Of a DNA stretch of 64,000 nucleotides, positions 12,466 to 23,000 are shown piece by piece. Position 1 is the first letter of the stretch; every line of letters begins with the position of its first letter. The DNA is taken from assembly GCA_026724425.1 (NCBI GenBank), contig JAIUCV010000102.1, positions 1,364,001 through 1,428,000 of the forward strand. Direction: 5' to 3'. The notes under the pieces were generated by a model. That model saw only the letters and a list, made by a program, of their open reading frames with translations, was not told the DNA's origin and ran no database searches. This stretch comes from Erythrophleum ivorense. Taxonomy: Eukaryota > Streptophyta > Magnoliopsida > Fabales > Fabaceae. The position numbers and the translations under genes are program-made.

Positions 12466-12884
12466 GGGTGATTGGTAAGTGCTCTGCAGAACTATAGGGC
12501 ATGATTGGTTGTTGCTGTAACTTTATTTTTTTTGCTGTAGAAAGAAGGCTGTAAATTTTTTTGATGTAACTTTAGATTTATCGTTGTAGATTTTTTTGCT
12601 CTAAAATACTTTATTTATTTAATACATATTATAATAAATATGCAGCATTAAATTAGAAAAAAATAAATATAGAAAACAAAAGAAGTAAAAAAAGATATTA
12701 AACCAAAAAATAAGTAAAGAGAAAAAAGAGAAAATTGGTGCTCTGAAAATTTGATTTCTAAAGACAAAATATTTTTATATTTAAAATTATTGCTCTGAAA
12801 TATAAAAATAGAACTAAAACTTGATTGGTTTAACACTAGTACTTTAAAAAAAATTTAGCTCTGCAGAATACTTCCCACTCAACC
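12466..12884. mobile_element. MITE-like element with about 25 bp imperfect inverted ends
   Basis: The left end reads GGGTGATTGGTAAGTGCTCT then GCAGA. The right end, read in reverse complement, is GGTTGAGTGGGAAGTATTCT then GCAGA, so 20 of 25 positions match. The interior (about 370 bp) is AT-rich and has no coding capacity. No clear target-site duplication is visible, so the superfamily is undetermined; hAT-like is a guess. It lies just beyond the 5'-most surviving citrate synthase exon. Confidence 0.55.
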
Positions 12885-13013
12885 AAATGTTTTCGATAAA
12901 ATGATCAATTGGTTTAAAAGAATGTCAACTTACCAATGTTTTCAATGTTTTGGATCATTTGGGCTAAATAAAAAAAAACATTTGGGCTTTATAAAAACAA
13001 TCAATGATTTGAT

Positions 13014-13110
13014 GATTTATACGATTCTTGGGCATTGATATCATTGGTTTAAAAGAATCATTTGGGCTTTATATCAATGAGTGATTTATATGATTCTTGG
13101 GCATTGATAT
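13014..13110. repeat. Direct repeat, unit offset 69 bp
   Basis: GATTTATAYGATTCTTGGGC plus ATTGATAT occurs at 13014-13041 and again at 13083-13110. Shorter fragments (CATTTGGGCTTTATA, GGTTTAAAAGAATC) recur from about 12910 onwards. It immediately precedes the plus-strand PNPase fragment. Confidence 0.75.
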
Positions 13111-13145
13111 TGGGCATTTGATTTGATGATTTTTATGATTTCAGG

Positions 13146-13801
13146 AAAGGGAAGAATGTTTCGAAGCGTTCGTGAGAAAGGGGATCATCAAACTTGTGCG
13201 TCGCATGTCCTCTACATCAGGTGCATACCCATCCATCTCCGAGGAATTGTGCGTTGGATCGAACAAGGTCATTCTTGAAACAGGAAAGATTGTACGGTTC
13301 GCGCACGTCAATGTTATCTACCGTGTGTACGCTTTACGAGCCCAAAGGTTATAGGGTTATGGTAAGTTCGATTTTCCATTCCAAAAACTAGTTTTTTTGT
13401 TTTTGTTTCCACATTCATGATGATTTTATGTCTTACTTTGTAGGTTGATTACATAGCAGAGCCCTTTAGTCGAGGTGGAAGTCAAGATATTCAAGAAGTA
13501 GCTTCACGTAATTGGGAGCACTCTTACACCTTGATTAACAAATCAATAGGATCGAAGGAATGATAATCTAACAATTCATGTATGTTTTTGTTTTTAAAGG
13601 ATAACAACTATTTTTCTTTTTCTTTTTTTAAATAAATAAAACCTATTCCATATTTCACACATTTGTGATGTTGTTGTAGGTAACCACAACAGCATTGTCT
13701 ATATCGGGCCATATAGACGAAGACATCACTGCAGTTAACGTGACTTCTACGGCAATGGATTTATCCGGCATTCGATGGGGTGGACCGGTAGGAGCCGTGT
13801 G
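13146..13801 (+). pseudogene. PNPase-like (polynucleotide phosphorylase) pseudogene fragment, plus strand
   Basis: Three exon-like blocks resemble the first RNase PH-like domain of mitochondrial polynucleotide phosphorylase. Block 1 follows an acceptor near 13145 and reads SEELCVGSNKVILETGKIVR, matching the family phrase for the domain start. Its frame is then lost: the continuation TLYEPKGYRVMV is in another frame. Block 2 (13444-13563) follows an acceptor and reads VDYIAEPFSRGGSQDIQEVA. Block 3 (13680-13801) reads like the family segment before and around a WGGP phrase (SGIRWGGPVGAV) and then hits a TGA. A frameshift, the missing RLIDRPIRPLFP core and the early stop make this a relic. It lies on the strand opposite to the two other PNPase-like pieces nearby. 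Confidence 0.6.
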
Positions 13802-13952
13802 AGAACTCAAATGAAGAGATTGCTTGAGGTGTCTGCTTTTTAGGAATTCAAAATGCAATAGATATACGTTACAAGGTTACTTGAGGAAGAGGGTCATTGC
13901 AAATCAAGTACAATCCTAAAAAAACCAAAAAAAAAATATTGACCAAGAAAAA

Positions 13953-14312
13953 CTAAGAAGAAGGAAAGTCCTCTAGCTTCTTCGGAACCTTGCTGTTCAT
14001 AAGCCATTCCCTCTTTTGCTTTGCTTCCCAATTTCGTAGACGCAATTTTGTTTGGCCCCCTATGAGTTCCAAGGCCTACACAGACATTAAAAAAAAAAAA
14101 AAAAAAAAAATCAATACGTTGTATGAGTTTTAAAGCCTACACAAATAAATTATAAAAAAATGTTGAATATGTCACTCCGAACAAGCTAGTTTTAGTGCAT
14201 CTTTTTTATCTTTTTCGGAGATTGCATAACCATCCTTCTTTATATCAAAGTCCTCCATGATTACTTTCTTCCGTGTACGCACATACGTCAACTCAAAATC
14301 GCATAAAGGATG
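13953..14312 (-). pseudogene. Second PNPase-like relic, two terminal exons
   Basis: The exon starting at 14312 follows a TATGCAG acceptor and reads FELTYVRTRKKVIMEDF then AISEKDKKDALKLACSE, corresponding to exon 5 of the more intact copy at 15387-15512. The next exon (14076-13953) reads ALELIGGQTKLRLRNWEAKQ and ends at a TAG after PSS, corresponding to exon 6 of that copy. An extra partial duplicate of this exon start (TAG acceptor, then GCTTTAAAACTCATAC) lies near 14140, split off by a poly-A run. Upstream exons are not seen, so I regard this as a pseudogene. Confidence 0.55.
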
Positions 14313-14863
14313 CTGCATAAAACTTCTTAAGTTAGAAATAAAAAGATAGTGATTAAAAAAAAAAAAATTTAAAAATGTATAAACTATACCATATGCGCCA
14401 CTGAATCAACTGTTCTCATTAACTTGGTTTGCAAACTAAACTCAGATATCCCGAAAGCACACACATTCAAAGCAATCTCTTCTTATCTGAGTCCTCAGTT
14501 ACACATTACATGAACCTAACAGAACATTTTCACAAGCTAATTTTTGAAACAAAGCATGTACAAGCTCATCTCCAGTAACATTTCACATAAAACTCGGTTC
14601 CAACATCCTGACGTAGACAACTTCAAACAAACATTCCTCATAAGTCATAACTTTGCGTTCTTAAGCACATAGTTTCATCATCTAACAAAGCATTTCTCCA
14701 ATCTAATATTTGAAACAAAACAAAAAAAAAACTATATACGAGCTCTTGCGAAGTGTCTTGGGCATGTCTCAAGTGCAAAACTTTTGGCAAATTCATCTCT
14801 CAAAAATCTCAGTAAAGAAAAGCTTAATAATCTACATAAAAAGAAAGAAGCTTGCACATTGTT

Positions 14864-15136
14864 TCAACATCTTCTTTCAACAGACCTAAGACGTAGCTCT
14901 AAAAGCCAGTTGTTAAACAGTCCATCACTAACCTTCAACATCTCTGACAATGGCATCAAAATCCCATGTTCCTTAAGCAATCTATGCCTTGGCTTTATCT
15001 TCCTCTCTAAGCTAAAAGAAAAGTACTGAGGGAAACGTTTCAGCTCCTTCACGTCTCCACGCATCTCCTCCAAGAAAAACTCAACTTTCGGAGCTAAATT
15101 GTTATCCACGCTGTACGTCAACAGTGCCGGAGATCT
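14864..15136 (-). pseudogene. mTERF-family C-terminal fragment
   Basis: After a TTTCATTGCAG acceptor the minus strand is open in phase 0 for 90 residues and then stops. It reads like the C terminus of an organellar mTERF protein: LLTYSVDNNLAPKVEFFLEE, then ELKRFPQYFSFSLERKIKPR, then ending LLELRLRSVERRC. Full family members run to several hundred residues with many mTERF repeats; only about the last two remain. The acceptor is in phase with the donor of exon 5 of the PNPase-like gene just upstream, so a chimeric transcript is possible. More likely it is a shuffled gene fragment. Confidence 0.6.
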
Positions 15137-15187
15137 CTGCAATGAAACAGAAAAAACAGAGGCGGACTAAAAAGCAGTGAAATTAAC

Positions 15188-16892
15188 TTATATTATATCT
15201 TGCAAGTTCCGTAGTTCATTTTTTTTGTCCTTCGCAAAACGTTCTCTCAGCTTTACTTGAGACTCTATGCATTTAACAGCCTACACAAACAAAAGTAGAA
15301 TGCAAATACATTCAATTCAATTGTATTTTAGAGAAGAAACAAAACATAAAATTGTACAAAGAATTTACACAAGCTGTGTAACCTACCTCTAGATGAGCTA
15401 GCTTTAGATAAATAGCTAGATCGTCCACTGAGATCTCACGAGCTTCCAGGTCAACCATGATAGTTTTTCCGCGTGTACATACGTATAACAACTTGATATC
15501 GCTTCTACGTAGCTGCATAAAAATTTGAAATCATGATGATATATTGAAAAGAAAAAAAAAAAACGAGAGAGAGAGAGCTAGTTAGGAGGATATATATATA
15601 TATATATATTGGATATTGTGTCTGAAGTTAACCTCGTCCTCGGTAGGATTTATTATGATCTTTTCATTAATCCTTCCCATGCGGATGACTCCTAAAGGTC
15701 CAGACGGAGTGATATTTGATATCATAAGAGCAGCTGAACTTGCAATGGTCGCCAATAAGCCAGCATCATGTCTTGAGTTTAATGTAAAAAGACGTGCAAA
15801 TACCTACAAACATACACAAACATACACATTTAACAATTAGAAAATCATGATCCTGAAAAAGGTATAATTTGCATGTTAAAACAACAAACAATTACTAGTC
15901 TATACCTTAACGTTAGCATGGAAATTTTCAGGAAATAATGGTCTTATCGATCTATAAAGTAGCTGAGAACATATGATATCTGGGTCTGTGGTCTCATCAT
16001 AATCATTGTCTGTGGTCTCATCATAATCATTCTCTTGATCTGATGATGAGCCATCATATTCCGAGCTTCCTTCATCTGTCATCTCAGAGCTATTAATATA
16101 AAACAACTCTGCATCTGTTGGGTCACAAGGGTCCCATATAAACCTTTTTGGGTTATAATGTTCGCATTTTTTTCCCGTCTTAAGAGGTTCTAATCTTAAA
16201 CCATATGGACTCTCCACATAATGAACCTTAAAACAAAGAAAATTAATTACGAATACATTAGTAACTAGTATCCAATCCATATCCAAGTTAAAAATGATTT
16301 TTAGGAAACCAATTTAATCAGAGTTTACAAATGTTAGGCACACACTTTTTCTTTATTTAAAAAAACATGATAATAACAAATTTAATCAAAAAATTATGAA
16401 GTTAAATGTAACGCACCTTTAAGACCTTATTATCTTTGTGGTTGTAGTGGGACACCATAATGCTGGACTGTGCTGTAGTGCCATTCATGTGACACCATAT
16501 AGAAGTTCGATTTACTTCATCAGATCCCACCTCCAGGTTAATTACGTGAGATCCAAGTTTGAATTCTTCAATGACAGGCGGGTTAAGGCTGTAGAACGAA
16601 TGAGAATGAAAAGCTCTTATCTTATTAGATGCAATCGTCTTTAGAAACTCAGCTCCTGTAGTTGTAGACAGAAATTCGACAATTAATTATTATGACAAAA
16701 CTAAAATCATAAGTCATAACCACAATAAAAACTAAAAAGGAAAAACTCTAAATTCTAAACCAATATTAATATTTAATTCGACAAAACTAAAATCGGACCT
16801 TGACCGAGACAAGGTGGTTTCGATTGCAAGACTCTCAGTTGACCAATAGTTACTCTAGACATAAGGCAAGATCGAACAAGAGCCAACGCCAT
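15188..16892 (-). CDS. Short PNPase-like protein, one RNase PH-like domain, intact frame
   Basis: Six exons (16892-16799, 16655-16417, 16226-15906, 15803-15633, 15512-15387, 15280-15188) splice at GT-AG sites without any frame break and give 347 residues. The start MALALVRSCLMSRVTIGQLR looks like a mitochondrial presequence. Exon 2 carries the domain-start phrase VIEEFKLGSHVINLEVG. Exon 3 has SQLLYRSIRPLFPENFHANV, equivalent to the family RLIDRPIRPLFP block. Exon 4 has the ASSAALM...GPLGVIRMGR segment, exon 5 DIKLLYVCTRGKTIMVDLEA, and exon 6 AVKCIESQVKLRERFAKD. Full mitochondrial PNPase is nearly 1000 residues with a second RNase PH domain, KH and S1; all of that is missing. An acidic insertion with a repeated DYDETTD lies in exon 3. 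The RNase PH active site lies mainly in the second domain, so catalysis is doubtful. It may be a decoy or young pseudogene. Confidence 0.6.
15590..15610. repeat. AT dinucleotide microsatellite in an intron of the PNPase-like gene
   Basis: Alternating A/T run in intron 4 of the PNPase-like gene, next to a short GA run at about 15566-15576. Confidence 0.85.
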
Positions 16893-18718
16893 TTTTTATC
16901 CTCTCACGTTTATCTCCAACACCTCAGAAGCAGCGTTGCTACAATTCAAAAAAGTAAACCAAATTCATTTTACCAAATAGCCATAACAAAAACAGAATTC
17001 CGAATAAACTATAAAGATATGCAGAGTGGTAAACTAAAACAATAAAAAAATATATGATCACTGATCGAAACAAAAATGTCAACCTTTCTCTGTAACAATA
17101 AACAAACATGATCGATCATAGAGGCTCATCGATTAACCAAACTCAAACTCAAACTCAATGACAATAAAGCAATAGCGAAATCAAATGACTATAAAACAAA
17201 AATTAAGGTGCCAAGACAATAAAATGAGAACCAGTGATCTGTTCTTATGATCTGTTCACATAAATTAAAAGCATAAAAGTAACAACTTACAGAAACTGAA
17301 TTGATTTAACTTGATGCACAAATTTAGGAAGCTCAGATTATTCGACCGACGAAAACGAGGGCAATAGTACATGGGGTATGAATAAGAGCAAAATACTTAG
17401 CGGCGAACAGGCGGCGATAAAAACAATTGGAGAAGATGATGGATTGATGGTTAAAGGAAAAACCGAAACCCTTTTTCTTATCTGATTAAGCGAAGCTATT
17501 GTGGATTTTTATATTACTTTTGTTTTACATTTTAACCCCCAACTCTTTCTGTTTTAGCCTCAAACTCCCTACGTTGATAAAAGGTCCCTCTTAAAGATTT
17601 TAAATTGAGGGTTACAGAACTTATTTATCCCTTACCTGGAGAGATTTGATTGATGATAGCATAGCTTTTTCGGACTTAATGAATCACTCCAAAATTCTCG
17701 CCGGAGATAATGATTCCTTACTCCTTCTAATTTGCTTGGCATAAGAGGAAATACGAAGAAGAACAAAGTAGAGAAACAGGAAAGCGGTCACAACAGAATT
17801 AATTTATATTCGCTTCTTCCTACTAAACCAATTGATTACAATTTAGAAACCAAACCGTTTGAGTTATATTCGGTTCAGAGTCCGTGCCTCGCAAGATTCG
17901 AAGCAGCCGCAACGATTCTAAAGCCTTGAAATTAGGTCATTAATAAAAAAACGTAGCTTATTGTTGCTAGCTAAGGTAAAATAAAATAGCTGTTTGGTAC
18001 ACTTAAAAGAGATATTTGCGGTTTAGATAAGATAAACATGTTTTTTTTTTTTTTTTGTTGGATGAAGGAAAATAAGCCAAGCGAATAATTCACGTACGTA
18101 TATGTTTTCACAAAAGACAAAAAATGTACATGTATAGTAGACAACTTCCGAGACTATAATATTAGGTCCGAAAGGCCGGGGTTTGATATTCGACACTCTG
18201 TTAGTTATCATTTCAATCATTTTTCTTTTATGAAAAACAAAATAAAACTCAATCGCAATATCATTCTCACGTTTTTATTTATATTTATATATATAAACTT
18301 GAGCAACGCTAAATTTAATCACAAATACATATAATTAATACACGCATGCGTGAGCACAAAGTGTTACACCAATTTTAAGTAGAGTCTTTACATGATCGGA
18401 GATCAAAACTCAAACTTACTCTCTCTTGGCAAAATCAGTCTACCAAGTTACGCTACACTCTTTCTTGGCACAAAGTCAGTCTACCAAGTTAAATCAAAGG
18501 GCACCCAAAAACAATATCTATACAATTACAAATTATATATATACCCCTACCTATATGATGATCTTCGTCTCAAACCTCGTGTATCACGATGGTTAATGCC
18601 TCAAACCATGTCTTGTCATATCCCATATATCGAACGAATGATAAATTCATCAGAACCAATAGGAATCACGATTTTAGTAGAAACCCTAGAGATTAGAGCA
18701 AGGTGTGACTGAGTTTAC
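16893..18718. other. Intergenic DNA upstream of the PNPase-like gene
   Basis: AT-rich DNA. The part near 17330-17470 (GGCGGCGATAAAAACAATTG and neighbours) could be a leader of the PNPase-like gene. No convincing coding sequence is seen. The N-terminal half of citrate synthase was looked for here and not found. Confidence 0.5.
18418..18491. repeat. Short tandem duplication downstream of the VQ gene
   Basis: Two copies of CTCTYTCTTGGCAMAA-TCAGTCTACCAAGTTA lie back to back (18418-18450 and 18456-18491), with a few changes. They sit about 230 bp downstream of the VQ stop codon, possibly in its 3' flank. Confidence 0.75.
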
Positions 18719-19189
18719 TTATTGCTCTTGAAGATCAAACCATCGACTTGAGAATATGTCGTCGTCTTCATCAAGATCGATTAAACCCTCTAAATTAAAG
18801 TATGTGTTTGGGTTCGAACATGATCCCCATTCTTCCTTGACCGCGTGGCTTCCTATAAACATATTGACCAGCTCCGCCGTCTCATGGCCGTTTTCTTGAG
18901 ATGGTGGCGGAGGCGCCGGAAAATTTGTTTGGGTTGTCTTTTTTTTAGTACCGATTTTGGTGATCTCCGGTTTTCCGGTTAGACTTTGGACAAGCGTACG
19001 GAAGTTCTTGACGTCGGTGTTGATGATCTCCGGAGCAATTATATGGATGATACGGATCTTAGGCTTGATCTTGGAAATTATTTGGGAGTTCTTGTTCATG
19101 GGAACCAAAGTTTTTGAATAATCTGCGTAGAAGCTTTGATGAGGAAGATGATCAAGATCGTACTCAGCCTTCATTGAACCTCTCACCAT
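18719..19189 (-). CDS. VQ26: VQ motif protein (VQ26-like transcriptional cofactor)
   Basis: Single-exon gene of 156 residues. It carries the VQ signature FRTLVQSLTG at about residues 62-71. Ahead of it is a basic Ile/Pro-rich stretch (KIKPKIRIIHIIAPEIINTD), after it a Pro run (FPAPPPPSQ), and an acidic, Phe-containing C terminus (LIDLDEDDDIFSSRWFDL). VQ proteins are small plant cofactors, many of which bind WRKY factors in the nucleus and act in defence or stress. A second in-frame Met at residue 6 (MKAEYDLD) may be the real start. Position next to the CSY5-like gene agrees with At3g60090. No introns, as usual for the family. Confidence 0.85.
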   Translation of the reverse strand: MVRGSMKAEYDLDHLPHQSFYADYSKTLVPMNKNSQIISKIKPKIRIIHIIAPEIINTDVKNFRTLVQSLTGKPEITKIGTKKKTTQTNFPAPPPPSQENGHETAELVNMFIGSHAVKEEWGSCSNPNTYFNLEGLIDLDEDDDIFSSRWFDLQEQ

Positions 19190-19290
19190 TCAGACAAAAG
19201 AAAAGATTTGGTTTTTGTTTTTTTGTTGGATTTGAGGTTTCTTGTATTACTTCAAGATATAATATGCATATGTTTTGGATTATCTGCGTC

Positions 19291-19299
19291 TGTATAAAT
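19291..19299 (-). promoter_or_regulatory. TATA-like element of the VQ gene
   Basis: GTATAAATA on the plus strand (TATTTATAC on the minus) lies about 100 bp upstream of the VQ start. Spacing suits a core promoter. Confidence 0.35.
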
Positions 19300-21362
19300 A
19301 CACAAAAAGTGAATATGCAATTAAATACAATATTATTGTTGGAAGGTCAAAAACATCTACTTATTTAAGTAACAACAGCTGAATATGAAAATAGTAAGAA
19401 ACAGAGATGGAAATAGCTATGGACCTGCCCTCCATGACACACATAGCAAATTGATTTAAATATACAGTAATTTTTCCAAGAGAATGATCTGTTTCTTTTA
19501 CGCCATCGAAATAAAATGATTTTTAAATTTTCCAACTGGCATATTAAAAATCAATAATAAGTACAAACATAAAGTAGATGGCGTGAGCGATGTTTTATTT
19601 TTTGGTTAGTTGGGGTTGACTTAGCTTATCGGCTTTACCATTGGATGTGGATTTATTGTTTTATTTACGAGTTTGTTATAATTGTCGGCATAATTAATCT
19701 TATATGGCTTCTGGAAAAATGGTTTCTTCTAGTTGTAAATATCTATAAAACATTCTTTTAAGTAATTTTCAAGGAATATGTAATTGTTTATTTTTTTGAT
19801 AAAAATATGTAATTGTCTACAGTCTGCGGTAATTGTAAACATCGTCATATATGTGACGTAGATAACTTAGACCTTCTCTATTGAATCGGACAAGGATTAG
19901 ATAAAACCGAGCAAAAATGCATAATCTATGTGACCTACTAATAACTTAACGAACACGACAGGTGCTCGTCGCACGTGATATATGCTTCAACTCTGCACGT
20001 GCAATGCTTTTTGTTTGGTTTAAATTAATTATTCAGAATTCAAAAAAAAAAAAACACAACGGCCGATAATCATACGGAGAGGTCACACAAACTCATCATC
20101 CAATTAGAATTTTTTTATTATACTTACAAATTTGACCCCAAAAAAAAAATATTATACTTGCATCATTCGAGTTTTTTTTTTCGCTACTTGAATGTTGCAT
20201 CAACCGAGGTAAAGGTCAAATTTATTTAATTCATAGAACATAGTTATAAGCGTGTTTTGTTATATAAATTTCCTAGAGATTTGACATTTGTATGCAAGTA
20301 GCTGTCTGATATTTTGTAAGGATGGTTTTTTTCTTCTTTTCAGTCATTGTTTATTGTTGATACGCGGGATTGTAGATAACAATAAATAAAAAAATCTCTA
20401 TACTAAGAAGAAGTAAGAAGTAGCCAAGTAGGTACCATGTGTATACAATTAATTAAGGAGTAAGATGAGAAAAACCAAACAAAACAAAATCATTTGATCA
20501 TGAACCTTTCCAAAAAATTCTAGACTGAATCTGAAGCCAATAGTTTCCTCAAGGCTCAAAGGAAGAGACCAGAACATGTTGAATCGATATTTCAGTCCTC
20601 TGGAATGGCGAGCGGCTAAGTTACGTACGTCAAATTCAAGAACCTAATTTCAAAGAGGACCAATTATATTATATATATCCTAGCAAATTTATATAATATA
20701 TGATATATCTAAGGTCATTCATCAATCATCACTACACAATTCGTACAACTAGATGTCTTAATAAGAGTTGAACATGGATTTCATCAAAACAGTCCTACCA
20801 ACATGTACCGGTTTGGCGGTTTGATCTTTCTGTTTCTTTAAGACAGTTATATGATCAACCCATTTTTTGCTCACATCAGCAATTTTTTTGTTTTGTTTTT
20901 AAGATATAGAAATGGATAATATCGCGAAGTTCGAGTATGAGATCCAAAGCACATCGTAGTAAAATAGAGTAGAAGTAGGTTCTTGATTATGATCCTTGGA
21001 AAAACGTAAACCAGAAGATCCAAAGCATATCGAATTATACGGTAGTGGACTAAGTAACCCGCATTTACATTTTCCAATAAAGTGAAATTAATTATAACCT
21101 CGTCGAAGTAATACTCGAGAAGTGAAAAACGTAGAACAATCATTACCTTTACGTTAATTTCATCAATTATTGCATCGAAATTAGAGACCTTGATTTGACT
21201 AAAACCATAGTATAAAAAACAACTCTCGTTTCTGTGATTATAATTAAGAATCGATTAAAAAAAGCCGAATCTGTAAAGAAAACAGAGAGCAAAGAAAGAA
21301 CACACACACACGCTTATTTGATTTGGAAATCTTAGCCAATAATCGAAAGCTTAAAACCGTTG
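19300..21362. other. Long AT-rich intergenic region
   Basis: No gene is supported. The phrase AGATCCAAAGCAYATCG recurs at about 20940 and 21018. The open frames are short and composition-driven. The region includes the VQ promoter and the 3' flank of the RING gene. Confidence 0.6.
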
Positions 21363-22259
21363 TTACGATGGCGTTGCGTTGCTTCTCTCTCCTTGGATCT
21401 CGTCCCTTCTCATAGCATTTTCCAGACCTGAAACCGTTCGAGCCAGATTTCTCTCCATCTCTCCCACTCCCAATCTCATCTGCTCATGGCGACGAGCAAG
21501 TCGCCTCAACGCGTTTCTGATCCCAAGCCAATCGTCTTCCTCCTCGTCTCCATCGGCAATCGTTGCCAAACCCGACAATCGGATCCTCATCTCAGCCTCT
21601 GAACCACCGGTTTCCACTTTCGCCGCCGTGGGGAGCTCGAATCGGCAGAGCGGACACGAGTTGTGATCCGATAGCCAAGGGACGATGCAACCGGAGTGGT
21701 AAATATGGCTACACGGCAATCTCCGAGCGGATTCTCCGACGACGAAATCCTCTTTGCAAACGGCGCAGAGTAAAACGGAATCTGGATCGGGATCTGAGTT
21801 ATCGGTTGAACAGAGCATGGACGACGAGATCTGGATCGTGGGAATCGAATCGATATCTGAAGATTTCAATAACGAGGAAGCAGAGGAAGAAGATGAAGAT
21901 GAAGACGATCCGGAATTCTCGGATGCGAGATGGCGGAGAAGACGGTGGAGGTAAGGGCTATCGAGGAGGAAATTATCATCGGAATTAACCGTCGGATCAA
22001 CGAAACACCAATCCTCCTCGTCTTCGTCCTGTTCTCCATCATCTTCTTCTTCGAAATCACCGATGGTGACGTCAAAGAGAGTCGGGGATGATTCGTCATC
22101 CATACGTTCGAGGAAATCGATGCGACATTGAGGACACAAGAGAGGAGAGGAAACGGAGGATGAAGAGAGAAGCGATAGACTCATATCACATTCGTGACAC
22201 CAGTAAGTTCGCCGATCAGGCTCACCGTGGACGGTGGTGGTGGTTGTGGAAGATGACAT
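21363..22259 (-). CDS. RING-H2 E3 ubiquitin ligase (At3g60080-like)
   Basis: Single-exon protein of 298 residues starting MSSSTTTTTVHGEPDRRTYW. An N-terminal zinc-ribbon (YWCHECDMSLSL, then LLCPQCRIDF) is followed by a Ser-rich and acidic linker. Then comes a RING-H2 domain: CAVCKEDFVVGESARRLPC, SHIYHSGCIVPWL, SCPLC. All eight zinc ligands are present in the C3H2C3 order. The open frame extends 44 codons further upstream, but that part is hydrophobic and Ser/His-rich, unlike the family; the family start at 22259 is preferred. It probably acts as a soluble E3 with an E2 partner; substrate unknown. The C terminus is Arg-rich and likely helical (IRNALRRLARRHEQMRLGVG). Confidence 0.88.
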   Translation of the reverse strand: MSSSTTTTTVHGEPDRRTYWCHECDMSLSLLSSSSVSSPLLCPQCRIDFLERMDDESSPTLFDVTIGDFEEEDDGEQDEDEEDWCFVDPTVNSDDNFLLDSPYLHRLLRHLASENSGSSSSSSSSSASSLLKSSDIDSIPTIQISSSMLCSTDNSDPDPDSVLLCAVCKEDFVVGESARRLPCSHIYHSGCIVPWLSDHNSCPLCRFELPTAAKVETGGSEAEMRIRLSGLATIADGDEEEDDWLGIRNALRRLARRHEQMRLGVGEMERNLARTVSGLENAMRRDEIQGERSNATPS

Positions 22260-22918
22260 TGGTGGTTGCGGAAAATGCGAGTGAGAGAAGGAGAGAAACA
22301 AAAAAAGAATGTGAAGATAATCAGTGGTTGTGATGTTGTAGCAGTGATAATGGATCCATGATTGGTTTGTATTGTAGCCTTTAAATTTCAAGGCCTTTAT
22401 TCTTAAGCCTGATTATTGGAGTTTTTTTAAGTATTTGTTTAAGTGAATGGATTAAAGTTGGTTTCAAAGGGCCCACCATTTACTTGGCTTTATACACAAG
22501 GTTTGGTAGTGGGTCTATCTCTCTCTCTATTCTCTATAAAGTCTTCTTGTCTTTCCACTTAAAACAGTGTTGCCTTTTTATCTCTTAACAATGAAATATT
22601 GAAATGTAAGATTGTTGTTTTGTAAAATCGTTTATAAGTTTATTGATTTACAAACTTTGTTACCTTCACTTCGCCAAATATTTATCTAGTAGCTAAAAAA
22701 GAACACTAGAACAGTGTTTCTGCATCATATGTAAATTGTAGACGTACATTTTTCTTTGAATACTTATCTGTAGTCTTGTATTATGTTCTAGTGTCATTTT
22801 TTTTAAGTTGAGAATATAATTTGTACCATCATCTTATGTTAACAATAAAACATGACAAAAAACACTAGCAAAGATAAATATTGCTTGAAATAGCATAATT
22901 TGGACACAAACATCATCA

Positions 22919-23000
22919 GTCGCTTTGGCCGAGTGGTTAAGGCGTGTGCCTGCTAAGTACATGGGGTTTCCCCGCGAGAGTTCGAATCTCTCAGGCGACG
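22919..23000 (+). tRNA. tRNA-Ser (anticodon GCT)
   Basis: The 82-nt sequence begins GTCGCTT and ends AGGCGAC plus discriminator G, forming a full acceptor stem. TGGCCGAGTGGTTAAGG is the D arm, the anticodon loop reads CTGCTAA, there is a long class II variable arm (ATGGGGTTTCCCC region), and GTTCGAATC is the T loop. It is followed by a T-rich Pol III stop (TTTTTTT at about 23005). Confidence 0.95.

Noticed and set aside
17732..17929. Plus-strand open frame of 65 residues upstream of the PNPase-like gene
   Set aside because: No similarity that I recognise, and it does not extend into the missing citrate synthase half, for which it was examined.
22260..22391. N-terminal extension of the RING protein frame
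   Set aside because: The extension is unlike the family, and the Met followed by Ser/Thr then the zinc ribbon fits the usual start.
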